Below are positions 7,400 to 15,355 of a stretch of DNA of 64,000 nt, one piece after another. The first letter of the stretch is position 1, and the number at the start of each line of letters is the position of its first letter. This stretch comes from Haloferax sp. Atlit-12N (lineage in GTDB: Archaea; Halobacteriota; Halobacteria; Halobacteriales; Haloferacaceae). Under the pieces are notes generated by a model. It saw only the letters and a list, made by a program, of their open reading frames with translations, made no database searches and was not told the origin of the DNA. Both the position numbers and the translations under genes were made by a program. The stretch is from NCBI RefSeq assembly GCF_003383095.1, contig NZ_PSYW01000001.1, positions 558,001 to 622,000 of the forward strand, in the 5' to 3' direction.

Positions 7400-7750
7400 A
7401 TGACTGAGTATAACGAGGGATTGATTCCATCAGATACTCTTGAGTCAATGACTCGTGAGTGGTCATATGAAAAAGTCGACTCACGGACCCACCAGTGGTC
7501 TCGTCCATTAGACAGAGATGAGATAGACTGGGATATTTCGAATGTTGACCTCGTTGGTACTGATGTTCCTGTCCGTATTGTTAGTCTCGAATACCATGAG
7601 CAATGGTCTATACATGGGTTGGAAACTGCAGGACCCGATAATCACCGTCCCGGGTTCATCGAAACAATTTCATCTGAATACGTCACTTCCGCGGACAGCC
7701 TAGAAGAGGCAGTCAAGATTGTCAGAGAATTTGTTGAACAGCTCTCTTAG
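7400..7750 (+). CDS. Hypothetical protein, 116 aa
   Basis: 116 residues, acidic and soluble, with no Cys motif and no membrane helix. Visible segments are a central strand VPVRIVSLEYHEQWSIHG, a Pro/Gly loop, and a C-terminal helix SLEEAVKIVREFVEQLS. It is less GC-rich than the chromosomal part of the window, like the rest of the defense island. It lies alone between orc1 and a nuclease-like gene. I do not recognise the family; a role as an accessory island protein is only positional. Confidence 0.5.
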   Translation: MTEYNEGLIPSDTLESMTREWSYEKVDSRTHQWSRPLDRDEIDWDISNVDLVGTDVPVRIVSLEYHEQWSIHGLETAGPDNHRPGFIETISSEYVTSADSLEEAVKIVREFVEQLS

Positions 7751-7805
7751 GTCTAATTACAGCGGCCGTCAGGGAATATTAGTGATACACCGTGAGGACC
7801 AATAG

Positions 7806-8453
7806 TTACTTTCCGCTTTCGAGTGTCCACGTGAGCACCGCCCCTCGGTGATGAACCTCGTGTTGAAGCCCAGAGAACGGAACAACATTGTCGACCTCAA
7901 TTGAATGGTCTGTCCAATGGGTGACATCAGCCGCGAACTTGTCAGCTATCTCTTCCCCTGTGATCTCTGTTCCAGCACCCTCGACTGGCCGATAATACAT
8001 CCCCAAGAATGATTTCGTAGATTGAATTTCAGCCGCGGCCAGCTTATTCACATCGTGAATGAACGAACGCGGATTCCGATCCTGAAACGGGTTGAAAACC
8101 TTACTAAACTCCCGGGCGTACGGATTTCCATTGGCCTTCTGGAAGCGGAACAACTTCGCCTCACAATACTCTGATTTCTCGTCCGCTTCGAGATAGAGAT
8201 CAGCTGCTTGCCCGCCTGGATAACGAACCGTGGATACGTCGCTTTTTGCCGTTGAAATCAGTCCGTCAAACAGGTCCCGCTGGGTGACGGCCTGCACGAG
8301 TGAATCGATTTGGTCGTCCTCATCGTGAGGGCCAATTCCCGGACCATACGTCCGGTTTTCTCCAATCTCGGCGTCTACCTTCTGAATCACGTCTACAAAC
8401 GAATCAGCGAGTTGGCCAACGAGACTTCGCGTACTGCTCATACAACAATCCAT
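7806..8453 (-). CDS. PD-(D/E)XK-like nuclease domain protein
   Basis: 215 residues. The arrangement AADLYLEADEKSEYCEAKLF (Asp85, then Glu98-Ala-Lys100) is a good PD-(D/E)XK active-site pattern: an acidic residue, a turn, then E-X-K in the following strand. A helical N-terminus (GQLADSFVDVIQKVDAEIGE) precedes it and C-terminal strands contain HHRGAVLTW. Restriction endonucleases and related defense nucleases often look like this. It neighbours a restriction-modification system. A second start (MSSTRSL) lies four codons downstream. No specific family recognised. Confidence 0.6.
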   Translation of the reverse strand: MDCCMSSTRSLVGQLADSFVDVIQKVDAEIGENRTYGPGIGPHDEDDQIDSLVQAVTQRDLFDGLISTAKSDVSTVRYPGGQAADLYLEADEKSEYCEAKLFRFQKANGNPYAREFSKVFNPFQDRNPRSFIHDVNKLAAAEIQSTKSFLGMYYRPVEGAGTEITGEEIADKFAADVTHWTDHSIEVDNVVPFSGLQHEVHHRGAVLTWTLESGK

Positions 8454-8531
8454 AGGATAGAACCCATGTTTGTAATTCCTCTTTCAAGTCGAGAACGTAC
8501 TGTGAGTAGACTCGGTACGAGAACGACTAGT

Positions 8532-8559
8532 CTATGTGCATAATGTGTATTAGGTGCAC
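8532..8559 (+). promoter_or_regulatory. TATGTGCATAATGTG-type site upstream of the restriction enzyme
   Basis: CTATGTGCATAATGTGTA followed by GGTGCAC, ending about 48 bp upstream of the restriction-enzyme ATG. It is closely related to the site at 11292-11327 upstream of the AbrB-type gene (CTATGTACATTATGTGCA). Possible binding site for that regulator. Confidence 0.5.
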
Positions 8560-8606
8560 GAACGTTCAGGATCCACCTTCGACTGTCATGATACAGACAA
8601 GTACTG

Positions 8607-9716
8607 ATGTCGAAGGAGATCGATTACGAGACGGCGGAGGAACTACTCCGGGAGACGTGGCGCGAGGTGACTGAGAGTAGTCAGTCAGAGTACGTGGATA
8701 AAGACGAACTCAGAGATGAGATACGCCAAATTGTCTCCGCAGACAAGTATGGAACGAGAACGTTCAAGTATATCTTCGTGACGAACGTACTCTCGAAGGC
8801 GGTCAATCCTGAGGTACACACGTTAGCGCTGAAAGACAGTAGTACACTCGATGGCTCGTTTAACTCTGGAGGGTTAGCGACAGACGTCGTCACCGATTGG
8901 GAGAAGGACAATGGTGAGCGATTAGGAGGATCGAACGAACCACGGACAAATAGCGTCTACTATCGTCAGGCAGAACTCAACCGAGACTACGAGGTTCGGA
9001 ATAACGAGCTATATCAGACGCTGATCGATGTACTGCTGGAGCTCCAAGAGGGCGTCGAGAACGGGTCGATAGCACCAATCGACATGCTCCGTCAGACACT
9101 CTACGAGGTATCGAGACTCGATCCGACGACAGTCAGTTACACGAACCCACCTGATGTTCCGTATCTCGACCTCGAAGCGGTCGTTCGCGAGTACTTGACT
9201 GAATCAAGTACTGGTGAACGACTCGCGGCCGTCACCGCTGGCGTACTCGATGCCCAGTACTTCGTCGCCGATAAAGATGATGCGTATATCAAAGTTGACC
9301 ACGTGAACGTTGCCGACGAGAACTCGAACGCCGCTGGCGACATCGAAGTGTTCGCATCGGATGACGAAGCTGAGCTGCTACAAGCAGTTGAGGTGAAAGA
9401 CAAACCAGCGACGAAAGCTGACATTCAACACTCGATCACTACCGGCCGTGAACACGAGTTGGGTGAGTATCTCTTCGTGCTCGGTCAGGGGTTCAGATCG
9501 GAAGCCGAACGTAAGCGGGCCATGGCCGCAATCGAAGATGCGGAAATCGAACTCATTCTCCTCACACACGACGATCTCCTCAGTAGTCTGAAATTCCAGC
9601 GGAGAGCAGGCCGACGTCGCTTCCGAGAGTCCGTCGGAGAGTTCCTCAACGATATGCGAGCACAGGAGGATAGCAAAGCCAACTGGAAAGCAGGAATCGA
9701 ATCGTTAGCCCAATAA
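8607..9716 (+). CDS. Type II restriction endonuclease, SacI-like
   Basis: 369 residues. The N-terminal two-thirds is helical and acidic (YETAEELLRETWREVTES; YKYI-type core with FKYIFVTNVLSKAVNPEVH). The C-terminal third holds a nuclease core: GDIEVF (acidic residue), VEVKDK (E-X-K), ATKADIQHSI and YLFVLGQGF. This organisation matches, from memory, the SacI family, whose founder cuts GAGCTC; specificity here is unproven. It converges with a cytosine-5 methyltransferase starting 7 bp beyond its stop, as expected for a restriction-modification pair. GAGCTC occurs in this window (for example around 28145), so the host would need protective methylation if that were the target. Confidence 0.68.
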   Translation: MSKEIDYETAEELLRETWREVTESSQSEYVDKDELRDEIRQIVSADKYGTRTFKYIFVTNVLSKAVNPEVHTLALKDSSTLDGSFNSGGLATDVVTDWEKDNGERLGGSNEPRTNSVYYRQAELNRDYEVRNNELYQTLIDVLLELQEGVENGSIAPIDMLRQTLYEVSRLDPTTVSYTNPPDVPYLDLEAVVREYLTESSTGERLAAVTAGVLDAQYFVADKDDAYIKVDHVNVADENSNAAGDIEVFASDDEAELLQAVEVKDKPATKADIQHSITTGREHELGEYLFVLGQGFRSEAERKRAMAAIEDAEIELILLTHDDLLSSLKFQRRAGRRRFRESVGEFLNDMRAQEDSKANWKAGIESLAQ

Positions 9717-9723
9717 ACGCAGT

Positions 9724-11175
9724 CTACAGTGACACTTCCGCGTTCAGAACGGAGAGACGATCACTCTTGCTGCCGCTTGGATCTTCTTGCACGTCTTCAG
9801 TCAGCCTGATTTCGGGATCGCTATCGAGCCGTCGCCGAAGTAACTCGAGTACGTCGACAGCCTGTGCGATGCGCTTTCCACGGCCGACGATTGACACAGA
9901 TTCTCCTCGTTCGAGCTTCGGGAGAATAGATTCGACGTAGTGCCACGGGGAGTATTCAGGTGAAACAGTCACGGTCGCATCGATGTCGACCGAGGCGTTC
10001 CCACCGTCTGCACGGACGGAGGCCGATCTCTCCGTATCGCTGACAGCTGGTGTTTCGATGCCCAACTGTTCCAGCATCGCTCGAACAATCGACTCTGCAA
10101 GTCCAGGAGGGACCGAGTTTCCGATCTGTCGTTGAACCTCACGGCATGGGCCACAGATTTCGTAGTCGACCGGAATGTCCATCAAGCGCATCTCCTCCAA
10201 GAAGGAGTAGCGACGAGACCGCCAGTGGAAAGGTCCGACGTACGTTCCCGGCGAGGCTTGGAGCGTCCATGTCGGGCGGTCTGGGTCTTGTTTGAGGAGG
10301 TAGTTGTAGTGTCGCGAACGCCAGTCAAACACCTTCTCATCGAGTTCGTCATCGTCTCGCTCCACGTACTCGCCCTTCTCGGGGACGTACTTCCGCTCAG
10401 AGAAATGCTGGTAGTTGCCACCTGGCGGAACATCCTTGAGAAGGTAGCCGTACTTGCCGCCGACAGCGTTCACGTACCCACTATCAGCCGTCAACTCGGC
10501 ATCGACATCGAAGTCAGTCAGTGCTTCCTCAGCAGTCACCCACGAGGGCTTTCCAGTAATCGGGTTCTTCGCTTCGACGTGCGTCGGATCGGGGAAGTAT
10601 GGCTTCTCGTCGTCGCGAAAGCCGACGATGAAGAGTCGCTCGCGCGTTTGTGGCACCCCGTAGTCAGCGGCGTTCAGTACAGAGTGGTTGAGCGTGTACC
10701 CCGCGTCGGCAAACGCCCGCGTGATAATCTCGAAGTCATCGCCGTCGTTTGCGGACGCCAGTCCACGGACGTTCTCGAAGACGAACGCCTTCGGCTGTAT
10801 CTCCTCGAGCAGTCGAACGTACTCCTCGAACAGCAACCCACGTTCAGCGTCAGTCCCCTGTCGCATCCCCTCGTTCGATCGAGAAAACGTCTGGCATGGT
10901 GGTCCACCGACGATGAAATCGATCTCGTCGGTCCCAGCGGCTTCGAGCAATTCCTCAGCGGAGATATCGTGGATATCACCCTCAACGACCGACCAGTCGT
11001 ACTTCGCATCCGTTCCAGCAAGTCCGGCTTCGTACTCCGAACTGTTCGCTCGGAGCGACGCCGCAGCGTGTTCATCCGCATCGAGCGTTACTAATGTCTC
11101 TACCCCAGCGCGGTGGAGGCCGATATCAATCCCGCCCAGCCCAGAGAAGAGGCTAATCGCAGTAGGGCCGCTCAT
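9724..11175 (-). CDS. DNA (cytosine-5-)-methyltransferase with C-terminal Alba-like domain
   Basis: 483 residues. m5C motifs in order: I ISLFSGLGGIDIGL (7-20), IV GGPPCQTFSRSN with nucleophile Cys94, VI FENV (133-136), VIII QTRERLF (176-182), IX around 300-318, X IGNSVPPGLAESI (351-363). The catalytic domain ends near residue 370. After an acidic linker, residues 410-483 read HYVESILPKLERGESVSIVG, GRGKRIAQAVDVLELLRRRL and a final strand LSVLNAEVSL, which is the strand-helix-helix plan and Gly-Arg-Gly motif of Alba proteins. It should protect host DNA from the convergent restriction enzyme. The Alba tail could add non-specific DNA or RNA binding. This fusion is unusual in my experience. Confidence 0.9.
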   Translation of the reverse strand: MSGPTAISLFSGLGGIDIGLHRAGVETLVTLDADEHAAASLRANSSEYEAGLAGTDAKYDWSVVEGDIHDISAEELLEAAGTDEIDFIVGGPPCQTFSRSNEGMRQGTDAERGLLFEEYVRLLEEIQPKAFVFENVRGLASANDGDDFEIITRAFADAGYTLNHSVLNAADYGVPQTRERLFIVGFRDDEKPYFPDPTHVEAKNPITGKPSWVTAEEALTDFDVDAELTADSGYVNAVGGKYGYLLKDVPPGGNYQHFSERKYVPEKGEYVERDDDELDEKVFDWRSRHYNYLLKQDPDRPTWTLQASPGTYVGPFHWRSRRYSFLEEMRLMDIPVDYEICGPCREVQRQIGNSVPPGLAESIVRAMLEQLGIETPAVSDTERSASVRADGGNASVDIDATVTVSPEYSPWHYVESILPKLERGESVSIVGRGKRIAQAVDVLELLRRRLDSDPEIRLTEDVQEDPSGSKSDRLSVLNAEVSL

Positions 11176-11291
11176 CGTTGTTATCTGTATTTTGGCGAAC
11201 GGCTACAAGAGTGTTCTTACTGGAGATATCTGGGTTCCATGGCATCGTGTTTGAGCTGCTTGATTGGTGGCTGGATCTGATTCTTCGAGTT

Positions 11292-11327
11292 CTATGTACA
11301 TTATGTGCAGTAGCGCTCTTATGTACA
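11292..11327 (+). promoter_or_regulatory. TATGTACATTATGTG-type site upstream of the AbrB-like gene
   Basis: CTATGTACATTATGTGCA, then CTTATGTACAG after a GTAGCG spacer, ending 23 bp upstream of the AbrB-like start. It contains the same core as the element before the restriction-enzyme gene. It sits in the divergent region shared by the methyltransferase (minus) and the AbrB-like gene (plus). Confidence 0.5.
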
Positions 11328-11349
11328 GCTCAAGCAGACACGTCTGTCA

Positions 11350-11532
11350 ATGCCAGAGCCGCATACTGTGAAGGCCCGTGTCCACCACGGATCCGAATCT
11401 CTCGATTTGACTATTCCTGCTGAAATGAAGCGTGAACACGGGATTTCTGCGGGAGATGTCTTTCTTGTCGGCGTCGACGAAGACGGTGATCGCCTGACCC
11501 TCGAGTACGAACGAATACACGAGGTGGAGTGA
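11350..11532 (+). CDS. AbrB/SpoVT-type DNA-binding protein
   Basis: 60 residues with the swapped-hairpin AbrB pattern: VKARVHHGSESLDLTIPAEM, KREHGISAGDVFLVGVDED and GDRLTLEYERI. In the family such dimers bind AT-rich promoter DNA, often as antitoxins or regulators. It is divergent from the methyltransferase, and no toxin partner adjoins it. With the shared motif before it and the restriction gene, a controller role for the restriction-modification system is plausible but inferred. Confidence 0.8.
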   Translation: MPEPHTVKARVHHGSESLDLTIPAEMKREHGISAGDVFLVGVDEDGDRLTLEYERIHEVE

Positions 11533-11577
11533 GTCGAATATTCATCGGTCAGTCAACATCAAAATGAGACGTCATAG

Positions 11578-12333
11578 TCACTCGTGTAGCGGGGTCGCTG
11601 AACAGACATCAAGGTACTCGCAACGATGGCACTTGGCAGGGTTTGTCGTCGGTTCCGTAGGGCGCTCATCTCGCCAGTACCCGAGTGCCCAGTTGAGTTC
11701 GTTTAGGTACTCGATTCGGGAATAATCGAAGACGTGGTAGAACACGTTATCATCGAGTTTGTGGTCGCCGACGCCAAACGAAGGATAGTCGCTAAGAAGT
11801 TCCTGTTGGAGGACTTTAGCACGTTCGAGACCAAGGTCGCGAGAGTGGCTTAGAATCCCGATTCGGAGGTCTTCGGTGTCGAACCCAAGTCGATCAAGTA
11901 TGAACCCGTACAACCAGACCTGAATCCGCTGGTTATCGTACACTTGGCTGGGTCGAGAGGAAGTTTTTCGGTCGAAAACAACCTGTGGTTTTTGATTCTC
12001 GAAGACGATGGCGTCTGGTTTCCCGCCTAGATAGAACTCAGCGGCGTCGCCAACGAAACCAGACTCGACGATTATTTGGAGGTCACCACTCTCAATCCCC
12101 TCCCAGAGTTCATCGTCAGACACTTCCACAGCATCCTCGGCAGCTTTCTTGTGGACTTCTGTTCCTTTCGTCTTTTCTTCCGTCTCAACGTCGCCATGCT
12201 TCTCACGAAGGTCGAGGGTCTGCTCGCAGTAGAACTGTTGGCCGATTTGACTCGGATAGAGTTGCTTGTTTTTGTGTTCGACGTACTCTGTGGCAAGTTG
12301 GTCGCGTCGAGCCCGGATCTCGTTGAGTGTCAT
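11578..12333 (-). CDS. Cas4-like PD-(D/E)XK exonuclease with Fe-S cysteines
   Basis: 251 residues. RecB/Cas4-type motifs: Cys36 in FYCEQTLDLR, His61 in GTEVHKKA, Asp107 in GGKPDAIVF, Asp121-Arg-Lys123 in VVFDRKTSS, Gln138 in QVWLYG, and a C-terminal Cys cluster CHRCEYLDVC (235, 238, 244). One early plus three late cysteines is the arrangement that holds a 4Fe-4S cluster in Cas4 and AddB-type nucleases. The active-site Asp in place of Glu before the Lys is a conservative change. No CRISPR array or other cas gene is in the window, so it is a solo Cas4-like protein, here in a defense island beside a restriction system. Role unproven. Confidence 0.82.
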   Translation of the reverse strand: MTLNEIRARRDQLATEYVEHKNKQLYPSQIGQQFYCEQTLDLREKHGDVETEEKTKGTEVHKKAAEDAVEVSDDELWEGIESGDLQIIVESGFVGDAAEFYLGGKPDAIVFENQKPQVVFDRKTSSRPSQVYDNQRIQVWLYGFILDRLGFDTEDLRIGILSHSRDLGLERAKVLQQELLSDYPSFGVGDHKLDDNVFYHVFDYSRIEYLNELNWALGYWRDERPTEPTTNPAKCHRCEYLDVCSATPLHE

Positions 12334-12590
12334 TGCTCAGTTAGTACTTTCTCTGTACGACCATCACCTTCCCTCTTATAAGATTGCTAACTGCTTTGAG
12401 CAAATGCAAGACGATAGTACTCACCAGAAATGTCTAATTACAGTACTTATTAGACGCCCGAGAGCAACGAAATACGCCGTCTTGGATGGAGTCCCCCCTG
12501 CAAAGACTTCCAGATCCTACGATAGTTGTATATTTACGCATGATTTTACAAAATTCTAGATATACTCCCAAAACCTTCGGAGTACCATTA

Positions 12591-13565
12591 TTACATTGAT
12601 ATTGTATCAATATACAAACTATCAATGCCTTCAGAGTATGAGTCGTAATTGTACTCTCCAGGAACTGAATAACTCATCTGCACCTCAAAAAGACTCCTTG
12701 ACGCCTCCCATGCACCAATTGTGGACAGTTTAGTACTTTGAGGAGCGACGACGACATTTCGTTTAGATATTCGGTCTTGGATGATGTCACTTACAATCTC
12801 TCTAGTGCCATCAATTGATGCTGCTGGGAATTGAAACGTATCTACCTCTGGCTGTGCTAAAATCATGTCCTGTTCATTTTCATTTCTATCTAGGAAATCT
12901 GGATTGGTTGGTGGGTCGCCTATTCCAAGCATCACCTCGGATGCCTCAAACTCTTCAATTATCTTTTCAGCCCGATTACTCTCAAACCCAGATAAAAGAA
13001 CTAACGTCGTGGGACGTGTTGATTGATGTATTCCTGCCTGGCCAAGGATATTCCTAATATTTCTATGCCCCCTACTCAGCCATTCACCATGGCTCTTTGG
13101 TGACACATAAAATACATTTGGATCTTGGGGCTCAAATCGATAATAGAGCAGATTTAGGAGAATTAGAAGAGTCTCTTTACTGAAACACGTTGAGTCAATA
13201 CTAACTCGGAGAGAGTTGTCTGACTCAAAACCGAGATCTGCCATTTCATTCTCAAATGCCTGAAGCTGTTTGCCAGAATTCAACCAACTTCCTTTAGCTA
13301 CTCGAACCTCATCACAGTAGTCTTCAAGCTCATTTTTTAATGACTTTAGGTTGTCTTTTGTCGACTCTACACCGTAATCAGATAGCAACTCCTCATTCAC
13401 ATACACAATACCGACTTTAGCGCGGTACCCGGTTGAAAGAGCATCCACTACTGCTGTTGCACGCGGTTCGAAACCAGCGCTCACAATGAAGAGGTCGTCC
13501 TTTTCAGTATCTTGAAGTAACCCTCCTTTGGACCTGAACTCTCTATAGCTGAATTTCTTGGTCAT
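12591..13565 (-). CDS. Third protein of a coupled HD/AAA operon, unknown family, internally repeated
   Basis: 324 residues, low-GC gene. Two similar motifs head alternating strand-helix halves: FIVSAGFEPRATAVVD (about residues 26-41) and LVLLSGFESNRAEKIIE (about 188-204). Between them lies SLRVSIDSTCFSKETLLILL. This suggests a duplicated Rossmann-like or flavodoxin-like fold with a conserved Gly-Phe-Glu-X-Arg loop. No catalytic motif I can name is present. Its ATG overlaps the ATPase stop as TAATG, so it is translationally coupled and probably a fixed partner. By analogy with three-gene defense operons it could be sensor or effector; that is speculation. Confidence 0.75.
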   Translation of the reverse strand: MTKKFSYREFRSKGGLLQDTEKDDLFIVSAGFEPRATAVVDALSTGYRAKVGIVYVNEELLSDYGVESTKDNLKSLKNELEDYCDEVRVAKGSWLNSGKQLQAFENEMADLGFESDNSLRVSIDSTCFSKETLLILLNLLYYRFEPQDPNVFYVSPKSHGEWLSRGHRNIRNILGQAGIHQSTRPTTLVLLSGFESNRAEKIIEEFEASEVMLGIGDPPTNPDFLDRNENEQDMILAQPEVDTFQFPAASIDGTREIVSDIIQDRISKRNVVVAPQSTKLSTIGAWEASRSLFEVQMSYSVPGEYNYDSYSEGIDSLYIDTISM

Positions 13566-15355
13566 TAGTTGAAATCCTCCAGCCCACTTTGTCTTTCATC
13601 ATCACCTAGGACCCTGCGAACAAATTCCTGTGGGTCATTGCAACCCTCTTCTAGTTGGCGTTGTGTGAGTCTGATCCTCCCTTGGAACCCTGTTGGGTCA
13701 ATTTTAAATTGTGGGGCAAGCCTCCGATTCAAGATATACCAGTCTTCTCTTCCCCCTCCATCTTTACTACTGTATGTATCCTTTTGGAAATATTGCATAG
13801 CCCGACCAAGCTCAAGTACTGATTTCACTTCGGAGTCCTCATCAATCTCTTCTCGGATAGTAAACGAAAATATCCGTGGCTCGCGTGAATCTTTGTCATG
13901 GAGGCGGTTATAGAATAGTTGACCGAGAGATTTAACTAACGTAATTAATTTGTCAAGGTGACTCCGTCGCTCTGGTTTCAGGTCTTTCTTCATCTTCTCA
14001 GGCTCACCAATCAACAAGTCTCGGGAATACTCTCGCAATATTTTATCTTGAATTCTGGGAGGTATCTCTTCCATCTCATCTACATCCACTCCATCGCTTT
14101 TCAGTTCTTCAACCATTAGGAAGCATGGATCGAGGAAATACCGTATTCTCCCAGAAGAGATATGGACTAAATTTTCGAAGCCTGCGTAACTTTTTCTATT
14201 TTTTCTATCTGCTAATTCCTGGAACAGTCTTGCATTTGCATATCTGTTAATAAAGTCGGAGCGTTCTCCCGGTTCATCTTCTTCAACCCATTCTTCTGCT
14301 ACTTGTTCTTTAATTTCTTCAAGTAATTCTTGCTCAAACTCGTTTTTAGGGAGAAATTCCTCGATGTTGTTTGCTGGAATTTCTGATAACTCTAGTCTTT
14401 TGTTCGCAATTTCGCGGACTTTTTGAGCGTAGTTGCTATCATTCCTAGTATAAATCTCATCAATCGAAACCTCTGTGTAGTCGTGCGGTATCTCAATTCT
14501 TCCGCGACCTACCGTGCTGAATGTTTCATATCTTTCCTTACTAGATGAAACCTTGACGCAAACTGTTCCCTGATCCCGGTTCGCAATCCACGTGTTAACA
14601 ACTTGTTGTTGGCGCTTCGTCAAATGGAATGCATCATCAAGCAGGATATATATCGGCACATTTGGCTGCTGTAGCAGATTTTGGACATTTGAAATTAGTG
14701 GCAAGAGGAAATCGTGGTAACCGCTTGTTGCTCCTTGATAGCGAGCGTCTTCTGAGAATGGGACTTTGTTCAGGTAATGAGTGACTCTCCGCTTTTCTTC
14801 TTCAAACAACTTGTTTAGCCATTTAAGTGGAGAATCGGACTTGTTGTGGTAATTATCTGCTTGGTTTTTTGACGCTGCAATTGAGGCGGTATCAAACAAG
14901 TTTGCAGCACGTTCTGCAAATTCTACCTTGTCATCTATATTGAAATAATCCTCAGGAAACTGTGATGAAAGTACAGATGTAACCTCTTCTGCTATTGATA
15001 AGTTTAGGAGGTGCTCAGTAATTACACGTGCTTCCGCGTTGCTCAGTAGGTTCAACTCTTCTTTATCAATTTCACCTTTACTACAAGGTGTATAAACACC
15101 GACATATGGGTCGTTCTTGGAGAAGAATTCTTCAACTCCTCCAGCTTCGATAAACTGACATTGTGGTTCCATATACCGAAGAATGAAACTCTTCCCTGAT
15201 CCTCTTGAGCCCCATAAGAAGGAGTGCTTCTGCTGGTTAATTGCTGAGAAGCGTGTGTGTTTCTTAACAAATAGATCGACAATTGTTTCTGGTGAGACTT
15301 GATCTAAGGCATCAGGACTGTGGACAGTAAACGGGTTTTCTGAGATGTTAATCAT
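13565..15355 (-). CDS. AAA/P-loop ATPase of the ORC-CDC6-like type
   Basis: 596 residues. It begins MINISENPFTVHSPDAL, then Walker A WGSRGSGKSFILRYM (about residues 48-62) and Walker B PIYILLDDAFHL (about 245-256), followed by a sensor-like VSSSKERYETF. The C-terminal half is long, charged and helical, with a winged-helix-like end (FQGRIRLTQRQLEEG). The NPF start and RGSGKS loop match what I recall as ORC-CDC6-type ATPases in predicted conflict systems, distinct from replication Orc1. Both junctions are TAATG overlaps, with the HD gene upstream and the unknown gene downstream. AT-rich relative to chromosomal neighbours. Probably the motor or switch of the three-gene system. Confidence 0.82.
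   Translation of the reverse strand: MINISENPFTVHSPDALDQVSPETIVDLFVKKHTRFSAINQQKHSFLWGSRGSGKSFILRYMEPQCQFIEAGGVEEFFSKNDPYVGVYTPCSKGEIDKEELNLLSNAEARVITEHLLNLSIAEEVTSVLSSQFPEDYFNIDDKVEFAERAANLFDTASIAASKNQADNYHNKSDSPLKWLNKLFEEEKRRVTHYLNKVPFSEDARYQGATSGYHDFLLPLISNVQNLLQQPNVPIYILLDDAFHLTKRQQQVVNTWIANRDQGTVCVKVSSSKERYETFSTVGRGRIEIPHDYTEVSIDEIYTRNDSNYAQKVREIANKRLELSEIPANNIEEFLPKNEFEQELLEEIKEQVAEEWVEEDEPGERSDFINRYANARLFQELADRKNRKSYAGFENLVHISSGRIRYFLDPCFLMVEELKSDGVDVDEMEEIPPRIQDKILREYSRDLLIGEPEKMKKDLKPERRSHLDKLITLVKSLGQLFYNRLHDKDSREPRIFSFTIREEIDEDSEVKSVLELGRAMQYFQKDTYSSKDGGGREDWYILNRRLAPQFKIDPTGFQGRIRLTQRQLEEGCNDPQEFVRRVLGDDERQSGLEDFN

Noticed and set aside
9724-11175. GAGCTC avoidance as proof of SacI-type specificity
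   Set aside because: GAGCTC sites do occur in the window (for example near 1231, 27361, 28145, 31861), so avoidance is not seen; methylation could protect them, and specificity stays unproven.
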